From Wurfbainia villosa (Eukaryota; Streptophyta; Magnoliopsida; Zingiberales; Zingiberaceae), in contig CM045991.1 in assembly GCA_025175895.1 (NCBI GenBank), positions 84,059,174 through 84,123,173 on the forward strand: a stretch of 64,000 nucleotides of DNA. The letters run 5' to 3'. The notes below the pieces were generated by a model that saw only the letters and a program-made list of their open reading frames with translations, made no database searches and was not told the origin of the DNA. The position numbers and the translations under genes were made by a program. Shown here piece after piece: positions 22,484-34,617 of the stretch; the first letter of the stretch is position 1, and each line of letters starts with the position of its first letter.

Positions 22484-24267
22484 GTTTGACAAAAACAATC
22501 TTGAGTTAGGCCCCTAACTCAAATTCCCTTACCAATTTAATAAATTGGTAATCTTATGTTTTCCCCCTTTTTGACATATATCAAAAAAGTTTACTCTCCA
22601 AGGAGGTCAATGTCTCATGTCCCAATGAGATCTTACAATCTCCCCCTTGGTCCAAAGATACCTAGGATGACTACCATCTTCCTAGTGATAAGTCTCATAT
22701 CACTCAAGAGAGACAATCCTATACTCTCTCCCAATTTTCAAATTGGGTATCTCAAAATACCATTTTCCCTCTCATGAGAAAAATTACCATCCATCATCTC
22801 ATGATGGATACCTCCCCCTAAAGACTTGCTCCCCCTTGACAATTGCACCAACAATATCCTTGGAAAGTCCCTAAGCCAATAGGAGCTCTAAACCATCAAA
22901 AATAAGGTTCAAAGTTCAAAAATGAACTCTCCACACCTTAAATTTGATACATCGACCTAACACCTCTCCAAATCCATATCCAATTGATGTTTACCCTTTA
23001 AAATGTTTCCCAAAGCATATTCTAGGATTAGAAGTAGTTAGGGACCTTAACCGTAGCTGAAATCGGGTTAAACAACCTTGTTTACCCCGAAATCAGGCTA
23101 TCGATCAAATCGATCGAAACGATCAACTAAGGTGCACATCGATCGGCCGCCGAGAAGCGATCGTAATCTTGCAGGCGGTCGCTTCCGCCCTTGAGGTGGT
23201 TTCCGCCGAGCGATTTCGCGAGCGATTTTTCGCGAGCATTGCCACCGTCGCTAGGGCACGAGGTGGTTTTGATGCTCGAAGCGATTTTACTAGGCAATTT
23301 TGCCACGAGCGATTTGACCAAAGCCGTTCTTGCCGAGCAAGCCGCCATCATCGATCGCCACTGTAGAGGCAAAATTGTAACTAAATATATATAGCTTGAA
23401 AAATCATGAAATTTCACATGTATAATACTTATCACACATACAATCGGTGAAAAATCTTGGAAAAATATTTTAACCATTAAAAATAGGAGATTGGTATATA
23501 GTTCAAAAACTATTAAAACTTTAAAGTTTTTGATCTACTTTGTATCAACTTCTACAATGATGATTGTTATCAAAAGATAGACTTCACCAAGGTTTTCTAA
23601 AGTGATTTTAAAATGTTTTTGAAAACCTAGTTTGAACCATGGATTATTGGCTAGATATACATAACTTGTATATTAGCTTTCCTCATGATTCTTAGTGATG
23701 ATTGAAATAAGTTTAAGTTCATCTAGATGCATTACCTATGCACCTTGAACCTAACCTATTATCCTAACATCTCACATGTTATCTAAGGTGTATACATATA
23801 CATACATGTCAATTTAGATGTGAGATATGGAGTTAGGATTATTATAGCTTCATGCATTTTCTAGGCAACCCTACTTGATTCTCTTATAAATGAGACTCCA
23901 AGTCATGTCATTGTCCTTAACTCAATTTTAATTAAGTTAAATGCATGAATGATCATGGCATAAATGATAACAATAATAAAGCATGACAATGATCATGATG
24001 TCATGACATATAAATAAACTCTAACAATGAACATGACATCTACAATAATCCTAAACAGTATCATGACATGTTATATGATAACATAGAATTTTATATCATG
24101 ACATGGCAAATTCGGATAAACAAGCATATTAATACAAATATATAGTCAGACAAAAATAATTTTTATAAACAAAACATTTCATTCAATAAAAACTTCAGTT
24201 TTTACATCCAAAATAGAAATTTGAAAAATGCTTAACTAGAGACATAATTCCTAAACATCCTCTATCG
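22484..24267 (-). other. 3' spacer of element C
   Basis: This AT-rich sequence lies between the extra ORF and the polypurine tract. It includes several CTCCCCCTT-type C-rich patches (22500-22850), a GC-richer patch with repeated CGATCG motifs (23100-23360) and the conserved stem-loop at 23763. No ORF with a domain was seen. Confidence 0.5.
23763..23837 (-). other. Conserved stem-loop, copy 1 (element C)
   Basis: CCTAACATCTCAC at 23763-23775 pairs with GTGAGAT at 23820-23826 (44-base loop). After five unpaired bases GTTAGG pairs with CCTAAC. The same arrangement recurs at 26319, 54027 and 63238 with unrelated loops. Confidence 0.7.
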
Positions 24268-25478
24268 CTAATCATCTATAGAAGGTGGAGGCGGAGGTGG
24301 CTGCTGACCCAGGGTCCAGGCTCGCATCATCTCATACATGTCGAGCTGACGCTGCTCCATGCGGCTCTGTGAATCCTCCATCCGGGTGTGGCATTCCTCC
24401 ATCCGAGTGTGGCGCTCCTCCATCTGAATGAGGTGTTGACCCATGTAGAATTGCCCTGATATAATCTCTGCCAACCGAGAGTCAATCGTCTGCTGGTAAT
24501 CTTGGAAGCTGGCCTCCAGCTGGGCAATCCGATCTGAAGGACCTACTGCTGATGTATCTGCTGGCATCTGATCATCCTCGTCAGCAACATCTGGATCCTC
24601 ATATCGTCTTGCAGCCTCTCCCGGTACTAGAGGTGGCTCCCCACGTGGCCTGGGCGGAGGTCGAGGTACCAGCTCCATCTGCCCATGTCCGATCCGCAGC
24701 TTCGCCAATGTGAAGTTACGAACTGATATACAATCGTAAACCTCGGATAGCGCCCTCAGAGATCCCCTGTTAATGTTAATGCCTATGGACTTTAGTCATG
24801 CAGTGATGATATGTCCAAAAGGCATATGCACTTTCCCTTGCACAGGGGATATGAAATGTACAATGCAATGTTTATATCTAATCTATGACGCATGGCGTAC
24901 ATGAGGAAAAGATGGGGAGGCCGAATCTTGGCCAGACCCCGAGTCACAATGGGGAGAAAGCACCCAACAATGACTTTGTAGAGCACATTGTCAGGTGCAG
25001 ATAGCTCAGTGATAGGAAATAGGTTCTGAGCTGGTGGGCGAGGATGGCGAAAAATGTGCTCATGCATGGAGTCTAGAGAAATATGATCAAAAGGCTCAGG
25101 AAGAGAGGCATCGTAGGTAGGATAGAATATGAAAGTGTCATTCGATGGCCTACATTCAAGGAACTCCTTCAGGATTGCAGGAGTGAACTCTAGGTCGCAT
25201 TTTGCGACCCGAGTAGTGTATGTAGGACCATCGTCTACTTTCTTTAGATTTTGATAGAACTCCTTAAGGAGATCATCATTGATGACATGATTGCATAGAG
25301 CTACCTTTATAAGCTGATAATATGCTAAAATTTCTATGACATTGCCACAGTAATGCCTAAAGAAGTCGATATCGATGTACCTAACTGACATGGGTTGGTA
25401 CAATCGTGATCCGACTTCAGTCGGGTCATTTCTACGGGGTCGTCTATATGAATGCAATGCAATGCGATGAAATGGCAT
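24268..25478 (-). pseudogene. Extra ORF of element C: plant transposon-associated domain plus coiled-coil tail
   Basis: An ATG at 25478 follows a leader with AAACCCTAA. The first 228 residues carry EFYQNLKK, then TTRVAKCDLEFTPAIL and a later VIVGCFLPIVTRG...LFLMYAMRHRLDINI. That pattern resembles the 'putative plant transposon protein' domain (transposase-32-like), found in many plant repeat proteins. A one-base frameshift near 24835 and a TGA at about 24798 (where the context suggests Trp) separate this from the second part (24708-24268). The second part is Pro-rich and then has a repeated MEERHTRMEECHTRMED segment likely to form a coiled coil, ending PPPPPPSIDD. It takes the place of pol. 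The family match is from memory and moderate. Confidence 0.6.
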
Positions 25479-26823
25479 GATACAAACACAAACGATTAGA
25501 TCAAAATGAGTTGTGAAGGAAAATTAGGGTTTAAGATGTATAGAAATATACTTTGGTGCAATTGAGGGTGATGAAGAGAAGGCACTCAAACACTGCTGAG
25601 GAGAGCGTCGGAAAGTTCGCCGGAGCAAAGGTTTCGCCGGAACCCTAATCACAAAAAAAAATCGCCGGAGAGGAAAATATGAGGGTTGTGAGATGCTATA
25701 GGTCCATCAAAAACGTGAATGAGAGAGTTGGCTTTCAAACCTAGGGCTTAGGTGGCCTAGCATGGACGGAAAGGCCGATCGGAGAAGAAGAGAAGAAACA
25801 CGAGAGAATCGGCGTGAAGATCTGAACCCTAGCGGTTGGCGTTATAAATCGCATAGCGCCGATCCAGCGATGTCGCGAAATTAGTCGGTGATGGCGGCTT
25901 ATTGGCAGTTTCTTGAATCGGCGTTGGCTACTCCGACTCAACACTCGACTTTTGAGTATTTTGTATCGAGCTCTGATAACATTAGTCGTGATATTGGTCA
26001 TCAATCGGTGATCGATCATCACTCGGCGCTCGTGAGCCACTCGTGATGATCCTTACGCCTCGATGAGCATAACAATAGTCGTAGCGTTGATAATCGATCG
26101 TGATGTACCAAATCGGTCGAGTCTGAAAGAATTACTCATTGGACTCAGATATCGTCTTTCTGATATTAGCGGATTTCTTCACTCAAATTTGTCCATTTTA
26201 TCATATTTATTTTTGTATGTCAAATATATTAATGTCATGCATATGTTTAGGTATTTGTTAATGTATTTTGGTATTTTATTTTATTTTAACAAACATTAAC
26301 ATCCAATGGTTTCAAAATCCTAACATCTCACCCTTTCTAAGTGTTGAAATACACAATCAAGGTGAATGACTGTTTTGTGAGATGCAATACACCATAAACA
26401 TTCCTTCCATGCAAACACATGGTAAAACACATGAAGCATGGTAGGTGCAAGACAACAAGGTGTGTGGCACTTGAGTATCATTCTTGATGTAACTTCCAAA
26501 CCTAAAGACAATTCTCTTGATACACTAATTTCCAAAGTGTGCCAAAATCCAAAATAACACACTATGACCTCTAAATCTAGATTGTGCAAATTTTATTAAT
26601 TTTTCATGATTCCAAAAATGTATTAGCACATCCTAAAATCTTTTAGGATGTAAGATCAAACCTATTTCCAAGGTATCCATAACCTTGAAAATAACCTAAA
26701 ATGTCAACTTTGCTATGGTTGAGTTAACTACCCATCCAATCAAAGTTGGCACATCTTAACCCATTTAGCGTGAATCAATCACGCTTCTTGGAACCCAAAA
26801 TCTATTTGAGCTCCTAGGGTTAC
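25479..26823 (-). other. Spacer between gag and extra ORF in element C
   Basis: It contains the leader of the extra ORF (25479-25640), a stretch rich in CGGTGAT/CGATC motifs (25750-26130), an AT-rich stretch and a second conserved stem-loop at 26319. No pol domain is detectable on either strand. Confidence 0.55.
26319..26384 (-). other. Conserved stem-loop, copy 2 (element C)
   Basis: CCTAACATCTCAC (26319-26331) and GTGAGATG (26377-26384) form an 8-bp stem with a 45-base loop. It lies about 441 bases past the gag end. Copy 1 lies about the same distance past the end of the extra ORF. Confidence 0.7.
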
Positions 26824-28487
26824 TTAGATATTCCTTAGGATAACCTCCCTAGATACCTTTTTAATGACCATTCTAGGCTTGTTAACCTTGGTCATTATGG
26901 TCTTGCCATGGTTAACCTTAAGGATTGCCTCCCTAGTAACCTTCTTAGTGGCTTCCTTAGTTTTCTTAGGAGCTCTAGCCACTAGACACACACCATGGTT
27001 GGCCTTAGAGATAATTTCCCTAGATACCTTGGTTTTCTTAGATCTAGGTTTAGTTCCATAATCAAATGAAACATTATGGTAAGTAGTCATTACTTTCTTA
27101 GACATCGGCTTGTGACCCAAACCTTGTCTCCTAGATGATTCTTGCCTCTTACACCCTTTACGTTGACTCCTAGATCCTAGAGGTCGACAATTTGACCCTT
27201 TAAATTGATTTTGCATATTTGCAAGGGTCTCTTCCAATTTCTCAAGCCTTGACCTCAAGGCTTGATTTTCTAACTCTAATTCCCTAATTGGCTTTTGATT
27301 AGGTTTTTGGGCATCACCATTTTCTCTAGGCATATGCCTACCCTTATTAGGGTTTACGCCTAAATGGTTTCCGATTTTCTTAATTGTTTCACTATGAAGG
27401 ACATTTCTAGGGATATTAGTCCCAAATTTTTCCTTCTTTGAAATGGGTCTAGAGTTACTATTTCTAGATTTTTTCTTAGACCTAAAACCAACATGTTGAG
27501 CTTCTAGACAACCATAATTATTATTTCTAGCATGCTTTGATTCATGAGTAATAATAAATTATTTTTAGCATGCTTTTGCCTAACTTTTAAAGAATGAGTA
27601 TTATGTAAATATACCTTAGGGTTAGTCTTAGAGACTCCCCCTACTTGTGATGCTCCCTCCTTTCTTCTAGGACATTGGCTCCTATAGTGTCCCGGTTGTC
27701 GGCATTTGAAGCACATCACGTGCTCCTTGCTCTTCTTGGTGGGGACACCGACATCCTTGACTTTTGGTGCCGGAGAAGCTTTCTTGACCCTTTTTGGACA
27801 CTTACTCTTGTAGTGTCTGGATTCCCTACACTCAAAGCATATTATATGAATTTTATTATTAATTGACATGCTTGAGTTACCTAGGGTGGTGGTGAGGTTC
27901 TCTTGAGCTTGCTCTTCCTCTCTACCGGATGTAGATGGTTCTTCTTGAGATTGCTCCGGTGTAGATGCTCTAATCTTCTCCCCCTCAATCCTAGAGGTGG
28001 AGGTCTCCTCTTCTTCCACCAATTCGGAAGTTGATTCCTTCTCAACTTCCGAGTCCTCACTCGCTTGTGAAGATGATGATGATTCTTCCTCGGCTTCTTC
28101 CTCTTCTTGAGTCGATGAAGATTCTTCTTCTTCTACTTGTGCCAAGTGAGGCTTCTCATGGAACTTGGCCAATTTGTCTCATAGCTCCTTGGCATCTTGA
28201 AATTCACCTAAACTAGATAAAATGTCATTAGGTATCAAATCTTCTAAAAGCTTTGTTACCTTGACTTCGGTCTTGAACTTGAGACGTTGCTCTTATGTCC
28301 ACTTCTTCAATTTCAAGACGTTTCCCTTCTTATCCCGAGGAGGTTCAAAGCCTTTTACGAGGATGAACCAATCCTCTATATCCATCATCAAGAATGTCTC
28401 CATTCTTGCTCTCCACACCGGAAAATCTTCTCGATCATATGGCGGTGGAGTGTTGATGTCCCATCCAAGCTTGTCTTGGAATTTCAT
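26824..28487 (-). pseudogene. SIRE-like gag of element C, broken
   Basis: The ATG at 28487 starts MKFQDKLGWDINTPPPYD. A Glu/Ser-rich acidic stretch (about 28150-27930) follows, then two zinc knuckles, CFECRESRHYKSKC and CFKCRQPGHYRSQC (27850-27680). A C-terminal part (27333-26824) has a Leu/Glu coiled coil (ELELENQALRSRLEKLEETL) and a Lys-rich tail. Stops interrupt it: TAA at about 28291 and TGA at about 28180 at a conserved Trp position, plus a frameshift or stop near 27504. Two knuckles and a long coiled-coil gag fit the SIRE/Maximus group. Capsid protein is the known role of gag. It would have served in trans with another element's pol. Confidence 0.8.
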
Positions 28488-28538
28488 CTTCCCTCTAGCT
28501 TCTTAGCTCTTGGCGGTTAATCCGTAGAAGAGCCCCGG

Positions 28539-28550
28539 GCTCTAATACCA
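28539..28550 (-). other. Primer-binding site of element C
   Basis: Minus strand TGGTATTAGAGC, one mismatch to the initiator-Met tRNA site, 2 bases inside the LTR. Confidence 0.85.
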
Positions 28551-29034
28551 ATTGTAGGATATTTGAGGCCGCTAGAGGGGGGTGAATAGCGTCGATTCGT
28601 TGCGTGATGGAATTTGTTTCGTGTTTGTCTACAAATTTTGTTAGCGCACAGCGGAATAATAATGAAGCAATACGAAATAGACAAACACAAATACACAAGT
28701 ATTTAACGTGGTTCGAAACCGAACGGTTCCTACTCCACGGATCAGACTCTAAAAGCCCTAGCAATGCAAACACGCACTAATAATCACAATAATTCCTTCT
28801 TGACACAAGTCAGAGGTGGAAAAACCTCGTACAAACGATCTTACAAAAGCAAGAACGAAATACAAGCAATATACAATGCAAATACAAAAGACAAGTAAAG
28901 AAAAACTTTACAACACTTGTTTTTGATTACTTGAATGCTTGGTTGCTTGACTTGCATTTAGAGACCTGATTTGCAGTAACAAATCGCCCCAATAGCTCTC
29001 AAGAATCGGATAGATTTTCCTCCATCACGAGCTC

Positions 29035-29042
29035 CTTTTATA
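29035..29042 (-). promoter_or_regulatory. TATA box of element C 5' LTR
   Basis: Minus strand TATAAAAG, conserved at the matching place in the 3' LTR (12572-12579). The palindrome cluster lies directly upstream of it (higher coordinates). Confidence 0.65.
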
Positions 29043-29070
29043 TCTTCAACCTGTGCTGGAAAAAGTCTAT

Positions 29071-29366
29071 CAGTCGACTGCTCGGGACCATCAGTCGACT
29101 GATCACACTATTGCTGTGAGACAACGGTGTAATCCACACTGGAAAAATCCAACGGCTAGGACATCAGTCGACTGATCAAGCCATCACTCGACTATTGACC
29201 GCAACGGTCGAGTGAGACTCCATTATGTGGCCGAAACACCGAGCATCAGTCGACTGATCACATTATCAGTCGACTGCTCATCCATCAGTCGACTGCCCAT
29301 ATCTGGCAGTCGACTACTAGGCCACTTCCCACAGTCAAACCCTAGTTGACTCTTACCAGTCGACTG
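29071..29366 (-). repeat. Cluster of CAGTCGACTG palindromes in the U3 of C 5' LTR
   Basis: Perfect copies lie at 29071, 29092, 29165, 29247, 29267, 29286 and 29357, with near-copies at 29307 and about 29186. Most are embedded in ATCAGTCGACTGAT-like context. Spacing is irregular, so this is not a simple tandem repeat. Confidence 0.9.
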
Positions 29367-29954
29367 GTACACCTCAAACATGAGGTTTTAACCCAAGTAT
29401 GGTACCCTCATACTTGTTAGACCACTCTTAGTCTAGACCTAAGCCTTCTAGCCACCTCCATCAGCCTCACGCCTCTCGGATCCCTCCAAGTCATCCATGA
29501 CTTATTCATCCATCGCGCTAGCCTTCAGGTGCTTCCATCGGCTATGTCATGCTAACGGTGTCTACACCGCCAAGGCACATTGGACTTACGCCGCCAAGAC
29601 TCCGCTTGGACTTTACGCCGTCAACCATTGGACTTATGCTGCCAAGACTCCCGCTTGGACTTTACGCCGCCAATATCAAACCCCTTGGACTTCTCAAATG
29701 CCAAGACTCAAGATTGGACTTTCCTTTGCCAAGACCCATGCTTGGACTTTCCATGACATGGTCAACTCCAGTCAACCATCAAAGTCTCCCTCGAGTCAAA
29801 CTCGAGTCCAGTTAATCATAATCCGTGTCGATTGTACCAACAATCCCCAAAACATTAATAGACATCAATGTCAACTCATTTTGTCAAACATCAAAACATA
29901 ACTCGAGTCAAACTCGTGTCTAGTCAATCGTAATCTGGACCGATTGCACCAATA

Positions 29955-30202
29955 AGGAAGGATCTGAGAGAATATTTTGCGATTTTGAAATGCCGATGAC
30001 AGATAAATTGGGTAGATATATCTTCTCTGAGTGCTGCTATGCTTGCTTCTCTATATAGTCCTTCAAGATCTGCCCCGGTGAAAAGATCAATACATTCTGC
30101 AATCTCTTGGAGATCGACATCTTCCCCTAGTTTCATCTGTTTTGTGTGTATACGTAATATTTCATGCCGGCCTTCGACATCGGGTGATGGTACATACAAC
30201 AC
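29955..30202 (-). pseudogene. CDC48B: AAA-ATPase exon: C-terminal lid domain, cut by element C
   Basis: The acceptor GGTCTAG is followed by codons for VLYVPSPDVEGRHEILRIHT, the lid helices with LFTGADLEGL, and REASIAALRED. After YSLRS the LTR of element C intervenes. The coding frame continues at 12084 with LTKQRWMGMLG and TAA. Known relatives have a longer tail, so the end may be altered. Confidence 0.8.
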
Positions 30203-30329
30203 CTAGACCATGCACAAACAAAATCTTTTAACCACCAAGTCAGAAGCATATACTATACAACCATGATGAAAAAAAAAAAGGGAAGAACAATGCAAATCCT
30301 GTAGTGATGTATGGGTTCTCTGGGGATAC

Positions 30330-30404
30330 TAAATCAAAACGACCAGGATGCAAAAGAACAACATCTATCACATTCGATCGATTTGTAGCAGCTAAGACAA
30401 TAAT
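30330..30404 (-). pseudogene. CDC48B: Rest of AAA-ATPase exon: sensor 1 / second region of homology
   Basis: Beyond element H the frame resumes exactly after one copy of the 5-bp duplication (30400-30404) and encodes IVLAATNRSNVIDVV, then LHPGRFDL, the sensor-1 Asn and arginine-finger region of AAA proteins. It ends GATTTA|GTATCC at a good donor, phase 0. Confidence 0.8.
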
Positions 30405-30753
30405 TGTTGGAAAAATAAAGAGGGGAAAAGAAAACTTCGTGGAAGAAGACAAATACGATATAGGAGAACTACTCAATTTTTTCTCATGTCTCAATCTCTT
30501 AGAAACATTACATATTTATAGACTTATTGGATAAGCGATAAGCATTATCCTCAAATACATTGAATCTAGACCATTTATTTTATTTTTATCAACTTTCCAC
30601 CTCATCTATTCTATCTCCATCAATTCTCATCTTATCCATATCGTCACCGTATCTTTTCTATCCATAATTAAATTTACTTTTTCAACAAGACTCATTCTTA
30701 TCTTATCCATATCGCCACCACATCATATTCATAATTAAGTTTACTTTTCAACA
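30405..30753 (-). repeat. 3' LTR of element H
   Basis: 349 bp. The gag-pol stop codon lies just inside its edge (30741). Confidence 0.95.
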
Positions 30754-33700
30754 CCCCCTCTTAAACTTAATTTTGTGACTCCAAGTAAATTACGCATCTT
30801 GATGAAATCTTCAAACTTCAGTGGCTTGGTAAAGATATTAGCAACTTGATCTTTAGTCTTCACATAGACTAGTTCCACATCTTTGTTCTTCACATGTTCG
30901 CGAATAGAATGGAAGCGAACATCGATATGCTTACTCCTTTGATGATATACTGGATTCTTTCCCAATGCAATTGTCGATTTGTTATCAATGCAAATTTGAG
31001 TTGCTTCATTTTGTTCAAACTTTATCTCCTTTAGTAAACTTCTTAGCCATATAGCATGACTAACACATGAGGATGTCGCAACGTACTCTGCTTCACAGGT
31101 GGAAAGAGTAACAATAGATTGTTTTTTTTTACATCCAAGAAAATGCCGTATCTCCAACGAAAAATGCAAAGCCGGAAGTGCTTCTCCGGTCATCACAATC
31201 TCCACCCCAATTACTATCCGAATATCCAACAAGTTGAGAATTGTTAGAATGAGAATAAAACAATCCGTGATTTAGAGTACCTAGGACATAACGAAGGATT
31301 CGTTTGACCACCTTCCAATGAGTCTCTTTAGGCTCCTCCATGAACCTACTTATAAGACCGACTCCATATAATATATCCGGCCGAGTACAAGTTAAGTACC
31401 GCAAACTTCCCACCAAGCTTTTGAAAAGTGTGGGATCAACCGTCCTTCCTTCGTCATTCTTGGATAGCTTTGTTCATTGTGTTAATTGGATTACAATCAT
31501 CCATTCTAAATCTTTTGAGGACATCCTTTGCATATTGTTCTTGAGCCATAAATATGCTATCAATTCCTTGTTTCACCTCCAAGCCAAGAAAGTATGACAT
31601 AAGTCTCATATCGGTCATATCAAATTCTTTTGCCATAGCTTGCTTAAAAGCTTTTATCATTTGAGGTGAACTTCATAAAGAGCATGCTCATAAGGACATT
31701 GTATAAAATCATTCTCTTTGAAGTATGTATCAATTCTTGAATTCCATGCTCTTGGTGCTTGCTTCAAGCCATAGAGAGCTTTCTTCAACTTCAATACCTT
31801 TCTTTCTTGCCCCCCCCCCCCTTTGATGTAGCCATCCGGTTATTCAATATAGACTTCTTCTTCTAAGTGGCCGTTAAGAAATGCCGATTTGACATCAAGC
31901 TGAAATATTTTCCACTTTAGTTGAGCGGTTAAGGGGATTATCAACCTTATAGTCTCCATTCGGGCAACGGGAGCAAATACTTCTTCGTAGTCAATGCCGA
32001 CCTTTTGTTTGTAGCCTTTTGCCACAAGTCGCGCTTTGTACTTTTCTATTTCTCCTTGAGCATTTTTCTTCACTTTATAAACCCATTTCACACCAATGGG
32101 TTTGTGGCCGTCGGGCAAAGTAGTAAGATGCCAAGTTTCATTCTTCTCAATTGCTTTCATCTCTTCATCCATGGCTTTCTTCCATTTATTATCTTTAATA
32201 GCTTCTTCAAAAGATATAGTCTCTTCGTTAGCATAAAGACAAATGAGATTAAGTGGAGTTGTCACCTCATATAGTTCTTGAAGACTCCTTGTCTTTTGTG
32301 GTGGAGGATCTTCTTCATCTGATGATGATGAAGAGGTAGGCGACGGTGGTGGCGTTTGTTCTTTCTCCTTTACTTGCTCTTCTTCTTGAATCATTATCAT
32401 ATTAGTGCTCCAATTCCAAGCACCATCTTCTTGAAATTCAACATCTCTACTTATGATAATCATTTTGTTCACTGGATTATAGAGTTTGTACGCCTTCGAT
32501 CTTGCATCGTAGCCAATGAAGATGCAAGGTAAGCTTTTGTCATCAAGCTTCGTTCTTCTTTGATCCGGAATATGTGCATAGGCAATGCACCCGAAAATCT
32601 TCAAATGAGATACACAAGGCTTGTATCCGGTCCATGCTTCTTGAGGTGTAACTCCTTCTAGACTCCTTGTAGGACATCTATTTAGTAAATACACCGCACA
32701 GTTTACCGCTTCGGCCCAAAATTCTTTAGGCACTTCTTTTATTTTTAGCATACTTCGAACCATGTCAAGAATAGTTCGGTTCTTCCTTTCAGCAACTCCA
32801 TTTTGTTGAGGGGAGTAAGGTGCGGTTAAAGGCCTCCAAATGCCATGATTTTTGCAGAATTTTTCAAATTCTTTTGATGTGAATTCACCACCACGATCTG
32901 ACCGCATCGCCTTGATAGTATAGCCGGATTGATTTTCTACCAATTTTTTGAATTCCTTGAACTTCTCAAAAGCATCGTCTTTATTCATCAAAAGATATAC
33001 CCAAGTTTTTCTGCTGAAATCATCAATAAATGTTAGAAAATATCGACGACCTCCACATATGTCTGTATGAATGAGTTCAAGAGGCTTCTTTGCTCGGTTG
33101 TGTGATTCATTCGAAAAGCTTGCTCTAGGGTGTTTGCCAAGAACACACCCTTCACAAATATCATCTTGAGCATTAATATGAGGAAGACCATTCACAATTC
33201 CTTTGCTTGAAAGAAGCTTTAGAGCTCTGAAGTTCATATGCCCGTACCTCATATGCCATAGCCATGTACTATTCTTCATGCATGCACTTAAACACTTTGC
33301 AGCAACATGATTAATATCAAGAGAAAACATCCTATTTTTAGACATAGGAATATGAGCAATAAGTTTGTTTTGCTTTCTCAAACGAAGGCTACCATCTTTT
33401 AGTTGCATATTAAAACCTTTCTCAAGTAATTGTCCAAGGCTAATAATATTTGTTTTCATGTCGGGCACATAATAAACATTGGTGATGTATGTGTGAGCTC
33501 CATCTTTAAGTTTGATGAGAATCTTACCAATGCCTCTTACTTGGATTTTGGAAGCATCTCCAAATGAGACTTGTCCATTCACTATTTCATTCAACTCGGC
33601 AAACATATCTTTACACCCGCACATATGATTGCTTGCCCCGGAGTCTAAATACCACAAGTTCTTGTTTGTGGAGTCTCCATCCTTTCTTGCTAGAAAAACC

Positions 33701-34610
33701 ACATCATTGTCTTCTTTTGATGCATAATTAGCATTTTCTTGCACATTGTTAGAGCGGCATTTTGTTGCATAATGTCCAAATTTGTTGCAAGTATAACATT
33801 TGACATTTCTTTTGTCATACCTTTGGCCTCTACCTTGATTGTTGTCATTACTTCTTCCTCGGGCTCGAGCAAAGCCCCTGCCACGACCTCTACCTCGGCC
33901 ACGTCCATGGAAACCACCACGGCCACCGCTGTTTTCTTGCGCACCTTCGGTCTTTGACTCTTCTTTCTGGTCAACAATCGTGAGCTTGCTTTGTAGAGCC
34001 TGCTCCACAGGCTCTCTTCGTCTTCTTTGCATTCTTGCTTCATGAGCTTGTAGAGAGCTTAATAGTTCTTGTATCTTCATTTCTTTCACATCTTTTGATT
34101 CTTCTATTGCAACTACATAGTCATACATTGGCTCCAACGAGCATAGAATTTTCTCTCTGTGCGACTATCTTCAATATTATCGTCATTTCTTCTCAATTGG
34201 TTGACAATAACCAATACCCTTGTAAAATAGTCTGATACACTTTCAGACTCTTTCATCTTCAACGATTCAAATTCCCCTCTCAAGATTTGAAGGCGAATAC
34301 TTTTTGCTCTTTCATCACCTTTGTATGCTACTTGTAGAATCTCTCATGCCTTTTTGGAAGTTGTAGTTTCGGCTACTTTATCAAAAGTAGCTTCATCAAG
34401 AGCTTTATAGATAAAGAAAAGAGATTTCTTATCTTTTCTTTTTTGTTCTGCCATTGCCGTTTTCTGTGCCTCCGTTTGGTCGACTCCTTCTTGAGGCGCT
34501 TTATAGCCTCCTTCAATAATATCCCACAAGCCTTCGCTCTCAAGCAAGGCACTCATTTGGATACTCCAATTACCATACTTCAAGTCAGCAAGACGAGGGA
34601 TAGGAAGCAT
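30741..34610 (-). pseudogene. gag-pol of Copia element H, nearly complete but broken
   Basis: The ATG at 34610 starts gag. A TGA at about 34344 replaces a likely Trp codon. A zinc knuckle CYTCNKFGHYATKC and the protease motif LDSGASNH (near 33640) follow. Pre-integrase LWHMRYGH is next, then integrase HTDICG, SDRGGEF and QNGVAER. The stretch between HTDICG and the following RRYFLTFIDD is several residues shorter than usual. Reverse transcriptase begins KWVYKVKK and FQLDVKSAFLNG. A long open frame covers 34137-31840. Frameshifts near 31840 (beside a C10 run at 31810-31820), 31660, 31450 and 31130 break the reverse transcriptase and RNase H end, which reaches DVELVYVKTKDQVANIFTKPL. Confidence 0.9.
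30754..30767 (-). other. Polypurine tract of element H
   Basis: Plus strand CCCCCTCTTAAACT, i.e. minus strand AGTTTAAGAGGGGG, abutting the 3' LTR. Confidence 0.85.
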
Positions 34611-34617
34611 CGATATG

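Larger units (their letters stand above)
12090..29954 (-). mobile_element. Element C: SIRE-like Copia element, pol-less, carrying gag plus an extra ORF
   Basis: The two LTRs share ends (plus-strand TGTAGGATATTT ... GCACCAACA or GCACCAATA), the primer site is at 28539-28550 and the polypurine tract at 22467. Flanks are AGGGA and AGGAA, a target duplication with one difference. Without nested element B it is about 8.9 kb. The internal region (22467-28552) holds a SIRE-type gag with two zinc knuckles and, where pol should be, a long spacer and a separate ORF resembling a plant transposon-associated domain. No protease, integrase, reverse transcriptase or RNase H was found, so it must have depended on another element for movement. 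Confidence 0.8.
28553..29954 (-). repeat. 5' LTR of element C
   Basis: 1,402 bp, plus-strand edges TGTAGGATATTT and GCACCAATA (the canonical end would be CA). It abuts an AAA-ATPase exon at 29955. It contains a TATA box and a cluster of palindromes. Confidence 0.9.

Noticed and set aside
25741..26040. 99-residue minus-strand frame
   Set aside because: Falls in a CGATC/CGGTGAT-rich spacer and has no domain; likely chance.
29071..29366. CRISPR-like array
   Set aside because: Short palindromes with irregular spacing inside a plant LTR; no repeat-spacer regularity and no cas genes.
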